Counted from the stretch's first letter, positions 30,785 to 40,551 are shown. The stretch is DNA of 64,000 bases from Streptomyces sp. 1-11 (GCF_007176755.1 NZ_BJTV01000012.1:123348-187347), one strand, 5' to 3'. Notes: generated from the letters alone by a model not told the origin. A program made the numbers and translations.

Positions 30785-33739
30785 TCAGTTCTCCGGGGTG
30801 GTTTCGGAGAGGGCGTCGAGCAGTTCCCGGGCTTCGGTGCGGCGGGCGTGGGCGGTGTCGTCCGGGGTGTCGGTGTGCGGGTAGGCGGCGAGTACGCCGC
30901 GCGCGCGTGCCGCCGCGCCGGCCGGGCGGCCGAGGTCGGCCTCCAGGCGGCCCGCGGCGAGTTCGGCGCCGGTGCGATCGTGCAGGCCCTCCGCGCCGAG
31001 CGTGCCGAACAGCTCGGTCGCGCGCTCCATCCGGGCCAGCGCCGCCTCCAGGGCCTCCTCGGCCGCCTCGTCCTCGTCCCCGGCCGCGGAGCGGACCAGC
31101 AGGTCGCCGAACTGCAGGTGCGTGTTCGCCAGTTCCGCGGTGAACGCGTGCCGGGCCGCCGGCTCCGCCGCCTCCAGGGCGTGCTCGCACTCGCGCACCG
31201 CCTGCGCCATCAGCTCCCGCGCCCCGTCCGCCGGGCCCTCGCCGCGCAGCGCCAGCCAGGCGCGGGCACGCAGCGAACGCACCAGGAAGTGCCGGTTGCC
31301 CAGTTCGCGCCACAGCTCGCCCGCGCGCGCATAGGCGCGGTCCGCGTCCTCGAGCAGCCCCGCGCTGCCCAGCGACTCGGCGGCCAGATGGGCGAGCGTG
31401 GCGTGGTCCTGCTGCTCGGGCCAGTGCCGGGCGATCTCGGCCGCCCGCAGCCGCCGTTCCGCCGCCTCCCGGTGCTCGCCCAGCTCGGACAGGCAGTCCC
31501 CGAGCCACCACTGCGCCTGCACGACGGCCCCCTCGCCGTGCGTCTCGGCCGTCAGGTCGGGCAGCACCGACTCCAGCACCTCGGCGGCCTCCGCGAACCG
31601 CCCCCGGCGCAGCAGGAGACCGCCGAGCCGGTGCCGCGCCCACGCGCCCAGCGTGCCGCCCTCGCCCGCCTCGTCGGCCCAGTGCGCGGCCTCCAGCGCG
31701 TGCTCCGCCGCCTCCGCGGCCTCACCCCGGCCGCCGGTCACCTCGGCGAGCTGGAGGTGGAGCTGGGCCCGCCCGGCCGGCTCCAGGTAGGGGCCGCCGT
31801 GCTCCAGCGCCGACCGCAGCGCCCGCTCGGTCCCGGCCACGTCCCCGAGACCGTGCGCCAGCCCGGCCGCCTCGACCTCGTGTTCCACCGCGAACCAGGG
31901 CAGCCCGGCCGCCACGTACTCGGCGGCGGCCTGCCGGTGCCCCTCGGCGGCCCGCGCCGGGTCGCCGGTGAGCGCGGCCAGCCCGGCGAGCATGCCGCGC
32001 GCCTCGGCGGCCCGGGCGGCCAGCCGTACGTCGCCGTCCGCGCGTCCCCCGACGAGCGCCAGCACCTCCCGCACGGCCCGTCCGGCCTCCGCGAGCGCCT
32101 CCTCGGGGTCACCGCCCCGGCCGCCGTCCTCGCCGTACTCGTGCAGCCGCCGCATGAGGATGCGCGCCCGGCTCATCAGCACCGCCGCCGTCTGCCGCAG
32201 GCCGGTGCCCCCGGCGGCGTACAGCGCGAGCACCTCGTCGCAGAGCGCGGCGACCGCCGTCACCGCCGCGTCCACCTCGCCCGCCAGCGCCCGCACGAAC
32301 GCCCCGCGCGCGCGTGCCGCGAGCGCCTCGCCGGGGTCGCCCGCCCGCGCGTACAGCGCGGCGGCCCGCTCGAACAGGGGGGCGCCCTCGGGGCCGCGTT
32401 CCATCGCCTCGTGGTCGGCGATCTCCGCCCGGTCGCGCGGGTCAAGCTCGACCCCCTCGGCGGCCCGGGCGACCGCCGCCCAGGCCTCCAGCGCGTGCGG
32501 CCGCAGCGTCTCCGACAGCAGGCGTGCCTCGGCGAGCAGACCGGCCAGGTCCGGCTCGCCGGATGCCGTGGCCTGCCCGGGCGCCTCGGACGCGCGCGGC
32601 GCGGTAGCCGGCGCCGGGTGGGAGCGCACCGTGCGCACGCCCAGCGGCAGCCGGTCCACCAGCGGCTCCTGGGCCATCCGCGCGCGCACGCGGTCGCCGA
32701 CGTACGGCGTGCCGTTGCGCGCGTCGAACCGCGCGGCCAGCTCCAGGGCCTCGGCGCGCGCGTGGACGGCCAGTTCCCCCGCGGTCCAGGCCCGCCCGGC
32801 CGGCCCGGGCACCCGCTGCCCGCCCAGGCCGAGCCCGGTCAGCCGGTCCATGAGCAGCGCCGTCACGGCCAGGAAGTCCAGCCGGCTGCGCGGCTGCCCG
32901 GTGTCCGTGAAGTACGCCGGCCGCTCGGCCAGCAGCTCAAGACCGCGCGCCTCGTTGCCGGTCAGCGCGCAGAACTCCACGTGGTCGGCGTAGGCGCCGC
33001 GCATGCTCTCCATGGGGCGCACCAGGCGGAAACCGCGCAGATGGGCGGCGCGGGCCTCGTCCGCCCGGCCGAGGCGCAGCAGCGGCGCCAGCGAGGACGC
33101 CAGCACCGTGTGCGGCTCGTGGGCGCAGCTGTACTCGCCCTCCAGCACCGGCCGCCACAGCCGCAGCGCCTCGGCGTCCGCGCCGCACTCGACCTGCCAG
33201 ACGCCCTGCCCGTGCAGCTCGCAGGCGTGGCAGTCGGCCATCTGATCCCGGTCCGCGGCCAGCCAGGCGGCGTACGCCCGCCCGGCCCGGCCGAGATCGC
33301 CGATGTGCGCGGCCACGCTGAACTCGGCCGCCCGCACGGCCCGTTCGGAGTGCCCGGCGAGCCGGTAGCGGTGCTCCATCTCGCCGAGCCACTTCTCGAT
33401 CGAGGCCAGCGGCACGTGCGGCTGGTCCAGCATGCCCGCCGACATCCACTTGAAGACCCAGTGCAGCGAGTGCGTCTCGTACTCGTCGAAGTCCCCGGGC
33501 CGTTCGTCCCACATGCGCAGCAGCCGCGCGAACGGGACGAACATCTTGTCCTTCTCGGAGCTGTAGTTGTAGACCTTCAGCTGGTGCCCGAGCGCCTCGA
33601 TCACGGCGAGCGGGACGTCCAGCCGCTCCGCCTCGGCGAGCAGCCGCTCCGCGCGCGCGTTGCGGGCCGGCCCCTCCGGCTGCCCGGAGTTCTCCGCCAT
33701 CGCCCGGCGCAGCGCGTCGAGGTCCGTGATCTCACCCAT
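30785..33739 (-). CDS. Large TPR-type alpha-solenoid protein, partner of an HSP90-family gene
   Basis: 984-residue protein (MGEITDLDALRRAMAENSGQPEG...) made almost entirely of helical repeats. Residues 1-330 hold a conserved-looking block with WVFKWMSAGMLDQP, MFVPFARLLRMW, SVAAHIGDLGRAGRAYAAWLA and CHACELHGQG. From about 400 onward there are repeated TPR-like helix pairs such as RGRFAEAAEVLESVLPDL and LLEDADRAYARAGELWRELGN. No signal peptide, membrane segment or enzymatic motif is seen. The ATG at 33737-33739 overlaps the stop of the HSP90 gene by one base, so the two are translationally coupled. A co-chaperone or client-adaptor role for the HSP90 protein is inference. A much longer open frame upstream is read-through of the neighbour's antisense frame. 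Confidence 0.85.
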   Translation of the reverse strand: MGEITDLDALRRAMAENSGQPEGPARNARAERLLAEAERLDVPLAVIEALGHQLKVYNYSSEKDKMFVPFARLLRMWDERPGDFDEYETHSLHWVFKWMSAGMLDQPHVPLASIEKWLGEMEHRYRLAGHSERAVRAAEFSVAAHIGDLGRAGRAYAAWLAADRDQMADCHACELHGQGVWQVECGADAEALRLWRPVLEGEYSCAHEPHTVLASSLAPLLRLGRADEARAAHLRGFRLVRPMESMRGAYADHVEFCALTGNEARGLELLAERPAYFTDTGQPRSRLDFLAVTALLMDRLTGLGLGGQRVPGPAGRAWTAGELAVHARAEALELAARFDARNGTPYVGDRVRARMAQEPLVDRLPLGVRTVRSHPAPATAPRASEAPGQATASGEPDLAGLLAEARLLSETLRPHALEAWAAVARAAEGVELDPRDRAEIADHEAMERGPEGAPLFERAAALYARAGDPGEALAARARGAFVRALAGEVDAAVTAVAALCDEVLALYAAGGTGLRQTAAVLMSRARILMRRLHEYGEDGGRGGDPEEALAEAGRAVREVLALVGGRADGDVRLAARAAEARGMLAGLAALTGDPARAAEGHRQAAAEYVAAGLPWFAVEHEVEAAGLAHGLGDVAGTERALRSALEHGGPYLEPAGRAQLHLQLAEVTGGRGEAAEAAEHALEAAHWADEAGEGGTLGAWARHRLGGLLLRRGRFAEAAEVLESVLPDLTAETHGEGAVVQAQWWLGDCLSELGEHREAAERRLRAAEIARHWPEQQDHATLAHLAAESLGSAGLLEDADRAYARAGELWRELGNRHFLVRSLRARAWLALRGEGPADGARELMAQAVRECEHALEAAEPAARHAFTAELANTHLQFGDLLVRSAAGDEDEAAEEALEAALARMERATELFGTLGAEGLHDRTGAELAAGRLEADLGRPAGAAARARGVLAAYPHTDTPDDTAHARRTEARELLDALSETTPEN

Positions 33740-35565
33740 CAGTGACCGTTCTCCCCGTGTGTGGCCCACTCCAGCAGGCCGATGAACGCCCGGTTCAGCA
33801 GCGCCGAGTCGGCCGGCCTGAGCGGGCGCTGCGCCATCAGCAGCGCCTGCCCGTACAGCGACTCGGTGGCGGTGCCGATCAGCTCCGGGTCCCCGACCGA
33901 GGCGATCCGCCGGATCAGCGGGTTGAGGTGGTTGAGCACCAGCCGCGCGCGCGGTGCGCTGCCGCGCAGCGAGCCCAGGATCCCCGCCCACAGGTCGTCG
34001 GCCCGCTCCTCGGCCTCGGCCCTGGCCTGTTCGTGCCGGGCGGCCCGGTCGTCCAGGTGCAGCGCGGGCACCGACAGCGGGTGGAACGCCCGCAGGACGA
34101 CATCGCAGCCCAGCGGGTCGAGCTTCGCCCGCGCGGCCGCCAGGAAGCCGGACAGCGCCAGCTCCTCCGCCGGGTCCACGGCGTCCAGGTGCGCGGTCAC
34201 CGTGTCCGCGTCCAGTTCGGCGACCACCGTGCCCGGCCGCACCGACGGCAGCGCCTCCACCAGCTCGCTGTCGTACGTGTAGCCGCCGTTGACGACTCCG
34301 ACGCCCTGCGCGGAGGCGATCGGCGCGACCTGCCGGTACTCCTCGACCGTACGGGTGAAGTGCACCACCGGGTGCCGCTGCGCGAACTCCTCCAGGGAGA
34401 GCTGCCCGTCGGTGGTCTCGAACGGCAGCCACGGCAGCATCGTGCGCAGCATCTCCGCGTCGTGCCGGGCCAGGGACTTCACCCCCAGGTGGTGCACGGC
34501 GAGGAACGCGGCCAGCCGCTCCGGATCGCCGGCCGCCAGCCCGGTCAGCCAGGACCTGATCCGCTCGCCCAGCGCCTCCCGCACCGCCGCCAGCGTCTCG
34601 TCCTCGTACAGCGCCTCGCGCGAGGCCGTGGGCCGCAGGCTGTCGGTGTCCAGCACGCAGCGCACGAAGAACGCCCAGTCCGGCAGGAGCTGTTCGGCCC
34701 GCTCGGTGAGCAGCATGCCCTTCAGGTGCACCCGGTGGGTGGCCCGCTGCGCCGGGCTGACCGCCGACGGCAGCACGTACGCCACCCCCCGGATCCCGGC
34801 CACCGGCACGTCCAGGCCGATCGAGTCCAGGGGCGTGAACCCGAACAGCTCGTGGCAGTGCCGGGCCAGCGCCACCCGCCGTGCCGCGGGGGACGGGTAC
34901 GGGCGGTCCCAGGGCGCCGGCAGGTCGGTGACGGCCTCCTCGCCCACCCGGACGTCGTACGGCAGCAGCGAGCCGAAGTCCCGGGCCAGGGCGCGGACCC
35001 GCTCGGGCGCCAGCCACTCGGCCGCGCCGGCCCGCGCCACCAGGTGCACGGTGGTGCCCGGCTCGGGCCGCTCCGCGTCGGGCAGCGTGCGCACGGTGTA
35101 CGAGCCGTCGTCGCGGGCCGTCCACTCCACCGGCGGCGCCCCGGGCGTCCGGGCGCTGCGGCTGACCACCCTGATCCGCTCGGCGACCACGAAGCAGGCC
35201 AGCAGACCGATGCCGAACTGCCCGAGGAAGTCGGACCGGGCCTCCCGCAGGCCGTCCGCCCGCTTGGAGCTGCGGCCGATGGTCGCCAGCAGGCTGTGCA
35301 CGTCCGACTCGGTGAGCCCGACGCCGGTGTCCTCCACCCGCAGGGTCCCGTCCGCCGCGTGCAGCCGCACCCGCGCCGGGGCGCCGGGGTCCTCGGCCCG
35401 CCGGGCCGTGATGGCGTCCACCGCGTTCTGCAGCAGCTCGCGCAGGTAGACCTTGGGACTGGAGTAGAGGTGATGGGAGAGCAGGTCCACCAGACCGCGC
35501 AGGTCGACCTGGAAGGTGTGAGGTGACTGGGATGCCTGGGATGACTGTGAGGTCTGGGAGTCCAT
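33739..35565 (-). CDS. HSP90-family molecular chaperone
   Basis: 608-residue HSP90 homologue. The GHKL ATPase domain is intact: YLRELLQNAVDA (Glu43, Asn47), VEDTGVGLTESDVHSLLATIG and FLGQFGIGLLACFVVAERIRVVSR. The middle domain has VHLKGMLLTERAEQLLPDWAFFVRCVLD and the catalytic-arginine loop SREALYEDE. A C-terminal part is present, but it diverges from HtpG. Overall length is close to HtpG, yet the sequence is far from canonical, so I leave the symbol empty. The start is the ATG at 35563-35565, followed by a Ser/Gln-rich leader (SQTSQSSQASQS). It is divergent from recG and followed by the coupled TPR gene. Confidence 0.93.
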   Translation of the reverse strand: MDSQTSQSSQASQSPHTFQVDLRGLVDLLSHHLYSSPKVYLRELLQNAVDAITARRAEDPGAPARVRLHAADGTLRVEDTGVGLTESDVHSLLATIGRSSKRADGLREARSDFLGQFGIGLLACFVVAERIRVVSRSARTPGAPPVEWTARDDGSYTVRTLPDAERPEPGTTVHLVARAGAAEWLAPERVRALARDFGSLLPYDVRVGEEAVTDLPAPWDRPYPSPAARRVALARHCHELFGFTPLDSIGLDVPVAGIRGVAYVLPSAVSPAQRATHRVHLKGMLLTERAEQLLPDWAFFVRCVLDTDSLRPTASREALYEDETLAAVREALGERIRSWLTGLAAGDPERLAAFLAVHHLGVKSLARHDAEMLRTMLPWLPFETTDGQLSLEEFAQRHPVVHFTRTVEEYRQVAPIASAQGVGVVNGGYTYDSELVEALPSVRPGTVVAELDADTVTAHLDAVDPAEELALSGFLAAARAKLDPLGCDVVLRAFHPLSVPALHLDDRAARHEQARAEAEERADDLWAGILGSLRGSAPRARLVLNHLNPLIRRIASVGDPELIGTATESLYGQALLMAQRPLRPADSALLNRAFIGLLEWATHGENGH

Positions 35566-35767
35566 CGTCGCAGCGCCGGCGGGGGGAGCGTGCGTTCGGC
35601 GCGGGGTCGGGCGGTCCCGGGTGGGGCGGTGACCGCGGGGGATGGCCGGAGCGCGTCATCCTAGAGCCGGAACGGGCCACCTGACCAGCGGTTTCCCGAA
35701 CCGGTACGGCGCGCGCGCCCGACGCCGCCGGGCGGCCGCTACGGCTTTGTCGGTGCGGTGGTGTGCA

Positions 35768-37984
35768 ATGGATCTCGTGCCCGCACTGGAAGAACCACTG
35801 AAGCAGTCACTGAAGTCAGTGCTCGGCCCCGCCACCGCGAAGGTGATGGCCGAGCACCTCGGCCTGACCTCCGTCGGCGACCTCCTGCACCACTATCCGC
35901 GCAGATACGAGGAGCGCGGCCGGCTCACCCCGCTCGCCGAACTCCCGATGGACGAGCACGTGACGGTGGTCGCCCAGGTCGCCGACGCCCGCCTGCACAC
36001 CTTCGCCTCCTCCCGGGCCCCGCGCGGCAAGGGACAGCGCCTCGAGGTCACGATCACCGACGGCAGCGGCCGGCTCCAGCTCGTCTTCTTCGGCAACGGC
36101 GTCCACAAGCCGCACAAGGATCTGCTGCCGGGCACGCGCGCGATGTTCGCCGGCAAGGTCTCCGTCTTCAACCGCCGCCTCCAGCTCGCCCACCCGGCCT
36201 ACGAACTCCTGCGCGGCGACAGCGAGGAGACCGTCGAGACCTGGGCCGGCGCCCTGATCCCGATCTACCCGGCCACCGCCAAACTGGAGTCCTGGAAGAT
36301 CGGCAAGGCGGTCCAGACGGTGCTGCCGAGCGCCCGGGAAGCCGTGGACCCCCTGCCGGCCTCCCTGCAGGCGGGCCGGGGCCTGGTCAGCCTCCCCGAG
36401 GCCCTGCTCAAGATCCACCGCCCGCACACCCAGGCCGACATCGCCGACGCCCGGGCCCGCCTGAAGTGGGACGAGGCCTTCGTCCTCCAGGTCGCCCTGG
36501 CCCGGCGCCGCCACGCCGACGCCCAGCTGCCCGCCGTGGCCCGCAGACCGAGGCCCGACGGCCTCCTGACGGCCTTCGACGACCGGCTGCCCTTCACCCT
36601 CACCGAGGGCCAGCGGAAGGTCTCCGAGGAGATCTTCGGCGACCTCGCCACCGAGCACCCGATGCACCGTCTGCTGCAGGGCGAGGTCGGCTCCGGCAAG
36701 ACGCTGGTCGCGCTGCGCGCCATGCTCGCCGTGGTCGACGCGGGCGGCCAGGCCGCGATGCTCGCGCCCACCGAGGTCCTCGCCCAGCAGCATCACCGCT
36801 CGGTGACCGAGATGATGGGCGAGCTGGCCGAGGGCGGCATGCTGGGCGGCGCCGAGCACGCCACCAAGGTGGTGCTGCTCACCGGCTCGATGGGCGCGGC
36901 CGCCCGCCGCCAGGCCCTGCTGGACCTGGTCACCGGCGAGGCCGGCCTCGTCATCGGCACGCACGCCCTGATCGAGGACAAGGTCCAGTTCCACGACCTG
37001 GGCCTGGTGGTCGTGGACGAACAGCACCGCTTCGGCGTGGAGCAGCGCGACGCCCTGCGCGGCAAGGGCAAGCAGCCGCCGCACCTGCTGGTCATGACGG
37101 CGACGCCCATCCCGCGCACGGTCGCCATGACCGTCTTCGGCGACCTGGAGACCTCCGTCCTCGACCAGCTCCCGGCCGGCCGCTCGCCGATCGCCAGCCA
37201 TGTCGTCCCCGCCGCCGACAAGCCGCACTTCCTCGCCCGCGCCTGGGAGCGGGTCCGCGAGGAGGTGGACAACGGCCACCAGGCCTACGTGGTCTGCCCC
37301 CGGATCGGCGACGAGGAGGACGACCCGGCCAAGGGCGCGAAGAAGTCCGCCGAGGACGAGGCCGAGAAGCGGCCGCCGCTCGCGGTGCTGGAGGTGGCCG
37401 ACCAGCTCGCCCGCGGGCCGCTGCGGGGGCTGCGGGTCGAGGTCCTGCACGGGCGCATGCACCCGGACGACAAGGACGCCGTGATGCGCCGCTTCGCGGC
37501 CGGCGAGACGGACGTCCTGGTCGCCACCACGGTCATCGAGGTCGGCGTCAACGTGCCCAACGCCACCGCCATGGTGATCATGGACGCCGACCGCTTCGGG
37601 GTGTCCCAGCTCCACCAGCTCCGCGGCCGGGTGGGCCGCGGCTCCGCCCCCGGTCTGTGCCTGCTGGTCAGCGAGATGCCCGAGGCGAGCGCCGCCCGCC
37701 AGCGGCTGAACGCCGTCGCCGCCACCCTGGACGGCTTCGAGCTCTCCCGCATCGATCTCGAACAGCGGCGCGAGGGCGACGTCCTCGGCCAGGCCCAGTC
37801 CGGCGCCCGCACCAGCCTGCGCGTCCTCGCGGTCATCGAGGACGAGGAGCTGATCGCCGAGGCCAGACAGGAGGCGGCGGAGGTGGTGGCGGCCGACCCC
37901 GAGCTGGAGAACCTCCCCGGACTGCGGACCGCCCTGGACGCCCTGCTGGACGAGGAGCGGGAGCAGTACCTGGAGAAGGGCTGA
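35768..37984 (+). CDS. recG: ATP-dependent DNA helicase RecG
   Basis: 738-residue superfamily 2 helicase that remodels stalled forks and branched DNA. The N-terminal wedge/OB domain includes DLLHHYPRRYEERG and VTITDGSGRLQLVFFGN. Walker A LLQGEVGSGKTLVAL is near residue 305 and motif II VVVDEQHRFGVEQR near 415. MTATPIPRT is motif III and QLRGRVGRG motif VI. I start it at the ATG at 35768 (MDLVPALEEPLKQSL). rsmD and coaD follow on the same strand after a 109-bp gap. Confidence 0.97.
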   Translation: MDLVPALEEPLKQSLKSVLGPATAKVMAEHLGLTSVGDLLHHYPRRYEERGRLTPLAELPMDEHVTVVAQVADARLHTFASSRAPRGKGQRLEVTITDGSGRLQLVFFGNGVHKPHKDLLPGTRAMFAGKVSVFNRRLQLAHPAYELLRGDSEETVETWAGALIPIYPATAKLESWKIGKAVQTVLPSAREAVDPLPASLQAGRGLVSLPEALLKIHRPHTQADIADARARLKWDEAFVLQVALARRRHADAQLPAVARRPRPDGLLTAFDDRLPFTLTEGQRKVSEEIFGDLATEHPMHRLLQGEVGSGKTLVALRAMLAVVDAGGQAAMLAPTEVLAQQHHRSVTEMMGELAEGGMLGGAEHATKVVLLTGSMGAAARRQALLDLVTGEAGLVIGTHALIEDKVQFHDLGLVVVDEQHRFGVEQRDALRGKGKQPPHLLVMTATPIPRTVAMTVFGDLETSVLDQLPAGRSPIASHVVPAADKPHFLARAWERVREEVDNGHQAYVVCPRIGDEEDDPAKGAKKSAEDEAEKRPPLAVLEVADQLARGPLRGLRVEVLHGRMHPDDKDAVMRRFAAGETDVLVATTVIEVGVNVPNATAMVIMDADRFGVSQLHQLRGRVGRGSAPGLCLLVSEMPEASAARQRLNAVAATLDGFELSRIDLEQRREGDVLGQAQSGARTSLRVLAVIEDEELIAEARQEAAEVVAADPELENLPGLRTALDALLDEEREQYLEKG

Positions 37985-38093
37985 CCCGGCCCGCCCGCGG
38001 GGCCACCGGTCCGGACCGCGTGTGCGGTTACCGCCCCGGGCCCGCGAGCGGCCACAATGAGCCGTAAAGCCGCCCACGGAGAAGGACCCCCAG

Positions 38094-38681
38094 ATGACCC
38101 GCGTGATCGCCGGCCGGGCCGGCGGACGGCGCCTGTCAGTACCACCCGGCACCGGAACCCGCCCCACCTCCGACCGCGCCCGCGAGGGTCTCTTCTCCAC
38201 CTGGCAGTCCCTCCTCGGCGGCCCCCTGGACGGCGAACGGGTCCTCGACCTCTACGCCGGCTCCGGCGCCGTGGGCCTGGAGGCCCTCTCCCGGGGCGCG
38301 GGTCACGCCCTGCTGGTCGAGGCGGACGCCCGCGCGGCCCGGACCGTCCGGGACAACGTGCGCAGCCTGGGCCTGCCCGGCGCGGAGGTCAGAGCGGGCA
38401 AAGCGGAACAAGTGATCCGCTCGGCGCCCCCCACCGCCCCCTACGACCTGGTCTTCCTGGATCCCCCGTACGCCGTCACGGACGACGATCTTCGGGAGAT
38501 CCTGCTCACACTCCGCACGGAGGGGTGGCTCGCCGGCGAAGCCCTCGTCACCGTGGAGCGCAGCACCAGAGGCGGCGAATTCCACTGGCCGGACGGCTTC
38601 GAGGCGCTCCGGTCCCGTCGCTACGGCGAGGGAACGTTTTGGTACGGTCGCGCCGCCTCTACGTGCGAAGACGCACGATGA
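38094..38681 (+). CDS. rsmD: 16S rRNA (guanine(966)-N2)-methyltransferase RsmD
   Basis: 195-residue Rossmann-fold methyltransferase. The N-terminus MTRVIAGRAGGRRLSVPPGTGTRPTSDRAREGLF is the RsmD substrate region, VLDLYAGSGAVGLEALSRGA is the AdoMet-binding motif, and LVFLDPPYAV is the DPPY catalytic motif. It methylates G966 of 16S rRNA. Start ATG at 38094. Its end is close to or overlaps the coaD start, the usual rsmD-coaD pairing in bacteria. Confidence 0.96.
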   Translation: MTRVIAGRAGGRRLSVPPGTGTRPTSDRAREGLFSTWQSLLGGPLDGERVLDLYAGSGAVGLEALSRGAGHALLVEADARAARTVRDNVRSLGLPGAEVRAGKAEQVIRSAPPTAPYDLVFLDPPYAVTDDDLREILLTLRTEGWLAGEALVTVERSTRGGEFHWPDGFEALRSRRYGEGTFWYGRAASTCEDAR

Positions 38682-38707
38682 CCGGACCGGAGAGCGAGGG
38701 ATCACAA

Positions 38708-39187
38708 GTGCGCCGCGCCGTCTGTCCCGGGTCGTTCGACCCGATCACCAACGGACACCTCGACATCATTGCCCGCGCCTCGCGTCTGTACGACGAGGTC
38801 TACGTGGCGGTGATGATCAACCAGTCCAAGAAGGGCCTGTTCGAGATCGACGAGCGGATCGAGCTGATCCGCGAGGTCACCGCCGAGTACGGCAACGTCC
38901 GGGTCGAGGCCTTCCACGGGCTGCTCGTCGACTTCTGCAAGCAGCGCGACATCCCGGCCATCGTCAAGGGCCTGCGCGCGGTCAGCGACTTCGACTACGA
39001 GCTGCAGATGGCCCAGATGAACAACGGCCTCACCGGCGTCGAGACGCTGTTCGTGCCCACCAACCCCACCTACAGCTTCCTCTCCTCCTCCCTGGTCAAG
39101 GAGGTCGCGGCCTGGGGCGGCGACGTCTCCCACCTGGTGCCGCCCGCCGTTCTCGAGGCCCTGAACGGGCGTCTGCGCAAGGGCTGA
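38708..39187 (+). CDS. coaD: Phosphopantetheine adenylyltransferase
   Basis: 159-residue enzyme of coenzyme A synthesis that transfers AMP from ATP to 4'-phosphopantetheine. The TNGH motif is in CPGSFDPITNGHLDII near residue 15. KGLRAVSDFDYELQMAQMN is the central family motif, and YSFLSSSLVKEVAAWGG the C-terminal signature. I use the GTG at 38708 (MRRAVCPGS) because it gives the usual length; an ATG at 38678 overlapping the rsmD stop would add ten residues. Confidence 0.96.
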   Translation: MRRAVCPGSFDPITNGHLDIIARASRLYDEVYVAVMINQSKKGLFEIDERIELIREVTAEYGNVRVEAFHGLLVDFCKQRDIPAIVKGLRAVSDFDYELQMAQMNNGLTGVETLFVPTNPTYSFLSSSLVKEVAAWGGDVSHLVPPAVLEALNGRLRKG

Positions 39188-39244
39188 TGGGACTACAGTC
39201 GTCCCGTCCGTCTCCAACACAGCTGTAGAGAGTGGCGAGCACAG

Positions 39245-40405
39245 GTGGACGTCCAGAAGAAGCTCGACGAGATCGTCGCCGCGGTCACCGGCGCCCGGTC
39301 CATGCCGATGTCGGCCTCGTGCGTGGTCAACCGCGCCGAGCTGCTCGCGCTGCTCGAGGAGGTGCGCCAGGCGCTGCCCGGCTCGCTCGCGCAGGCCCAG
39401 GAGCTGATCGGCGACCGCGAGCAGATGGTCGAGCAGGCCCGCGCCGAGGCCGAGCGGATCATCGGCGACGCCCACGCCGAGCGCGGCTCGCTGATCGCCG
39501 GCACCGAGATCGCCCGCCGCTCCCAGGCGGAGGCCGACCGGATCCTCACCGAGGCCCGCGCGGAGGCCGAGGAGATCCGCGCCGAGGCCGACGACTACGT
39601 CGACTCCAAGCTCGCCAACTTCGAGGTCGTGCTCACCAAGACGCTGGGTTCGGTCGGCCGCGGCCGCGAGAAGCTGCTCGGCACCGGCCCCGGCCTGGAC
39701 GAGAACGGCTACGAGGACGAGGACGCGCCCGAGCGCAGCCAGGACCCGCAGACCCTGCGGCAGAACGCCGACGCGTACGTCGATGTCAAGCTCGGCGCCT
39801 TCGAGGCGGTGCTCGCCAAGACCCTGGAGGCCGTCGGCCGCGGCCGGCAGAAGCTGCACGGCCGGATCGCCACGGACGACCTCGGCGCCCTCGCCGACGA
39901 CACCACGACCTTCCAGCACTCCAGCGACGCCGACTACCTGGCCGACCTCGCGGCCCTGGCCGACACCCCGGCCGAGCGCCCCGCGCCGGCCCAGCAGCCG
40001 CCGCTGCCCGCCCAGCCGCCGCAGCCGTCGTACGAGCCGCAGCCGGCCTACCCGCCCGCCTCCGGTTACGCCCCGGCGGGCGCCTCCGCCCAGCAGCAGC
40101 CCGACCCCTACGGGAGCTTCCCGCAGCAGCCGGACTACGCGCAGCAGGACCAGTACGGCTACCAGCAGGCCGACCCCTACGCCTACCAGGGCGGCTACGA
40201 CCCCCAGCAGGGCTCGTACGACCACCAGCAGGCCGGGTACGACCCGCAGCAGGGCGCCTACGACCCGCAGGGCGCCCAGCAGTCCCAGCAGGCCCACCAG
40301 CCGCACGACCAGCAGGGCTACGCCCTCGACGAGACCAGCCTCTTCGACACCGGCATGATCAGCGCGGAGCAGCTGCGGGCGTACGAACAGGGGCGCGGAC
40401 TGTAG
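39245..40405 (+). CDS. SepIVA/DivIVA-type coiled-coil protein
   Basis: 386-residue cytoplasmic protein. Residues 1-110 are a long coiled coil (LLALLEEVRQALPGSLAQAQELIGDREQMVEQARAEAERI). Two copies of a 30-residue module follow, ADDYVDSKLANFEVVLTKTL near 118 and ADAYVDVKLGAFEAVLAKTL near 177. After residue 240 it is a disordered Gln/Pro/Tyr-rich tail with YDPQQG repeats. By position (between coaD and DUF177-rpmF-rnc) and architecture it corresponds to the mycobacterial septum factor SepIVA (Rv2927c), a DivIVA relative. A role in envelope or septum growth is therefore inferred. The GTG start is at 39245. Confidence 0.82.
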   Translation: MDVQKKLDEIVAAVTGARSMPMSASCVVNRAELLALLEEVRQALPGSLAQAQELIGDREQMVEQARAEAERIIGDAHAERGSLIAGTEIARRSQAEADRILTEARAEAEEIRAEADDYVDSKLANFEVVLTKTLGSVGRGREKLLGTGPGLDENGYEDEDAPERSQDPQTLRQNADAYVDVKLGAFEAVLAKTLEAVGRGRQKLHGRIATDDLGALADDTTTFQHSSDADYLADLAALADTPAERPAPAQQPPLPAQPPQPSYEPQPAYPPASGYAPAGASAQQQPDPYGSFPQQPDYAQQDQYGYQQADPYAYQGGYDPQQGSYDHQQAGYDPQQGAYDPQGAQQSQQAHQPHDQQGYALDETSLFDTGMISAEQLRAYEQGRGL

Positions 40406-40551
40406 CCCCGAGCCCGGGTGCCGGGACCGGATTGGGCCGTGAGCGAAAGGTCCAGTATCCTGGCTCTTCGGTCGCGCGTACGTCCGCGATCACCGCTGCC
40501 CCGAACACCGACGGGCGGCGGGCCCTCCGAGTTCGAAGATCGAAAGCAGGA

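Noticed and set aside
30785..35680. Single 1,631-residue minus-strand protein
   Set aside because: The N-terminal third is an out-of-frame shadow of the HSP90 gene; the real TPR protein starts at 33739, overlapping the HSP90 stop.
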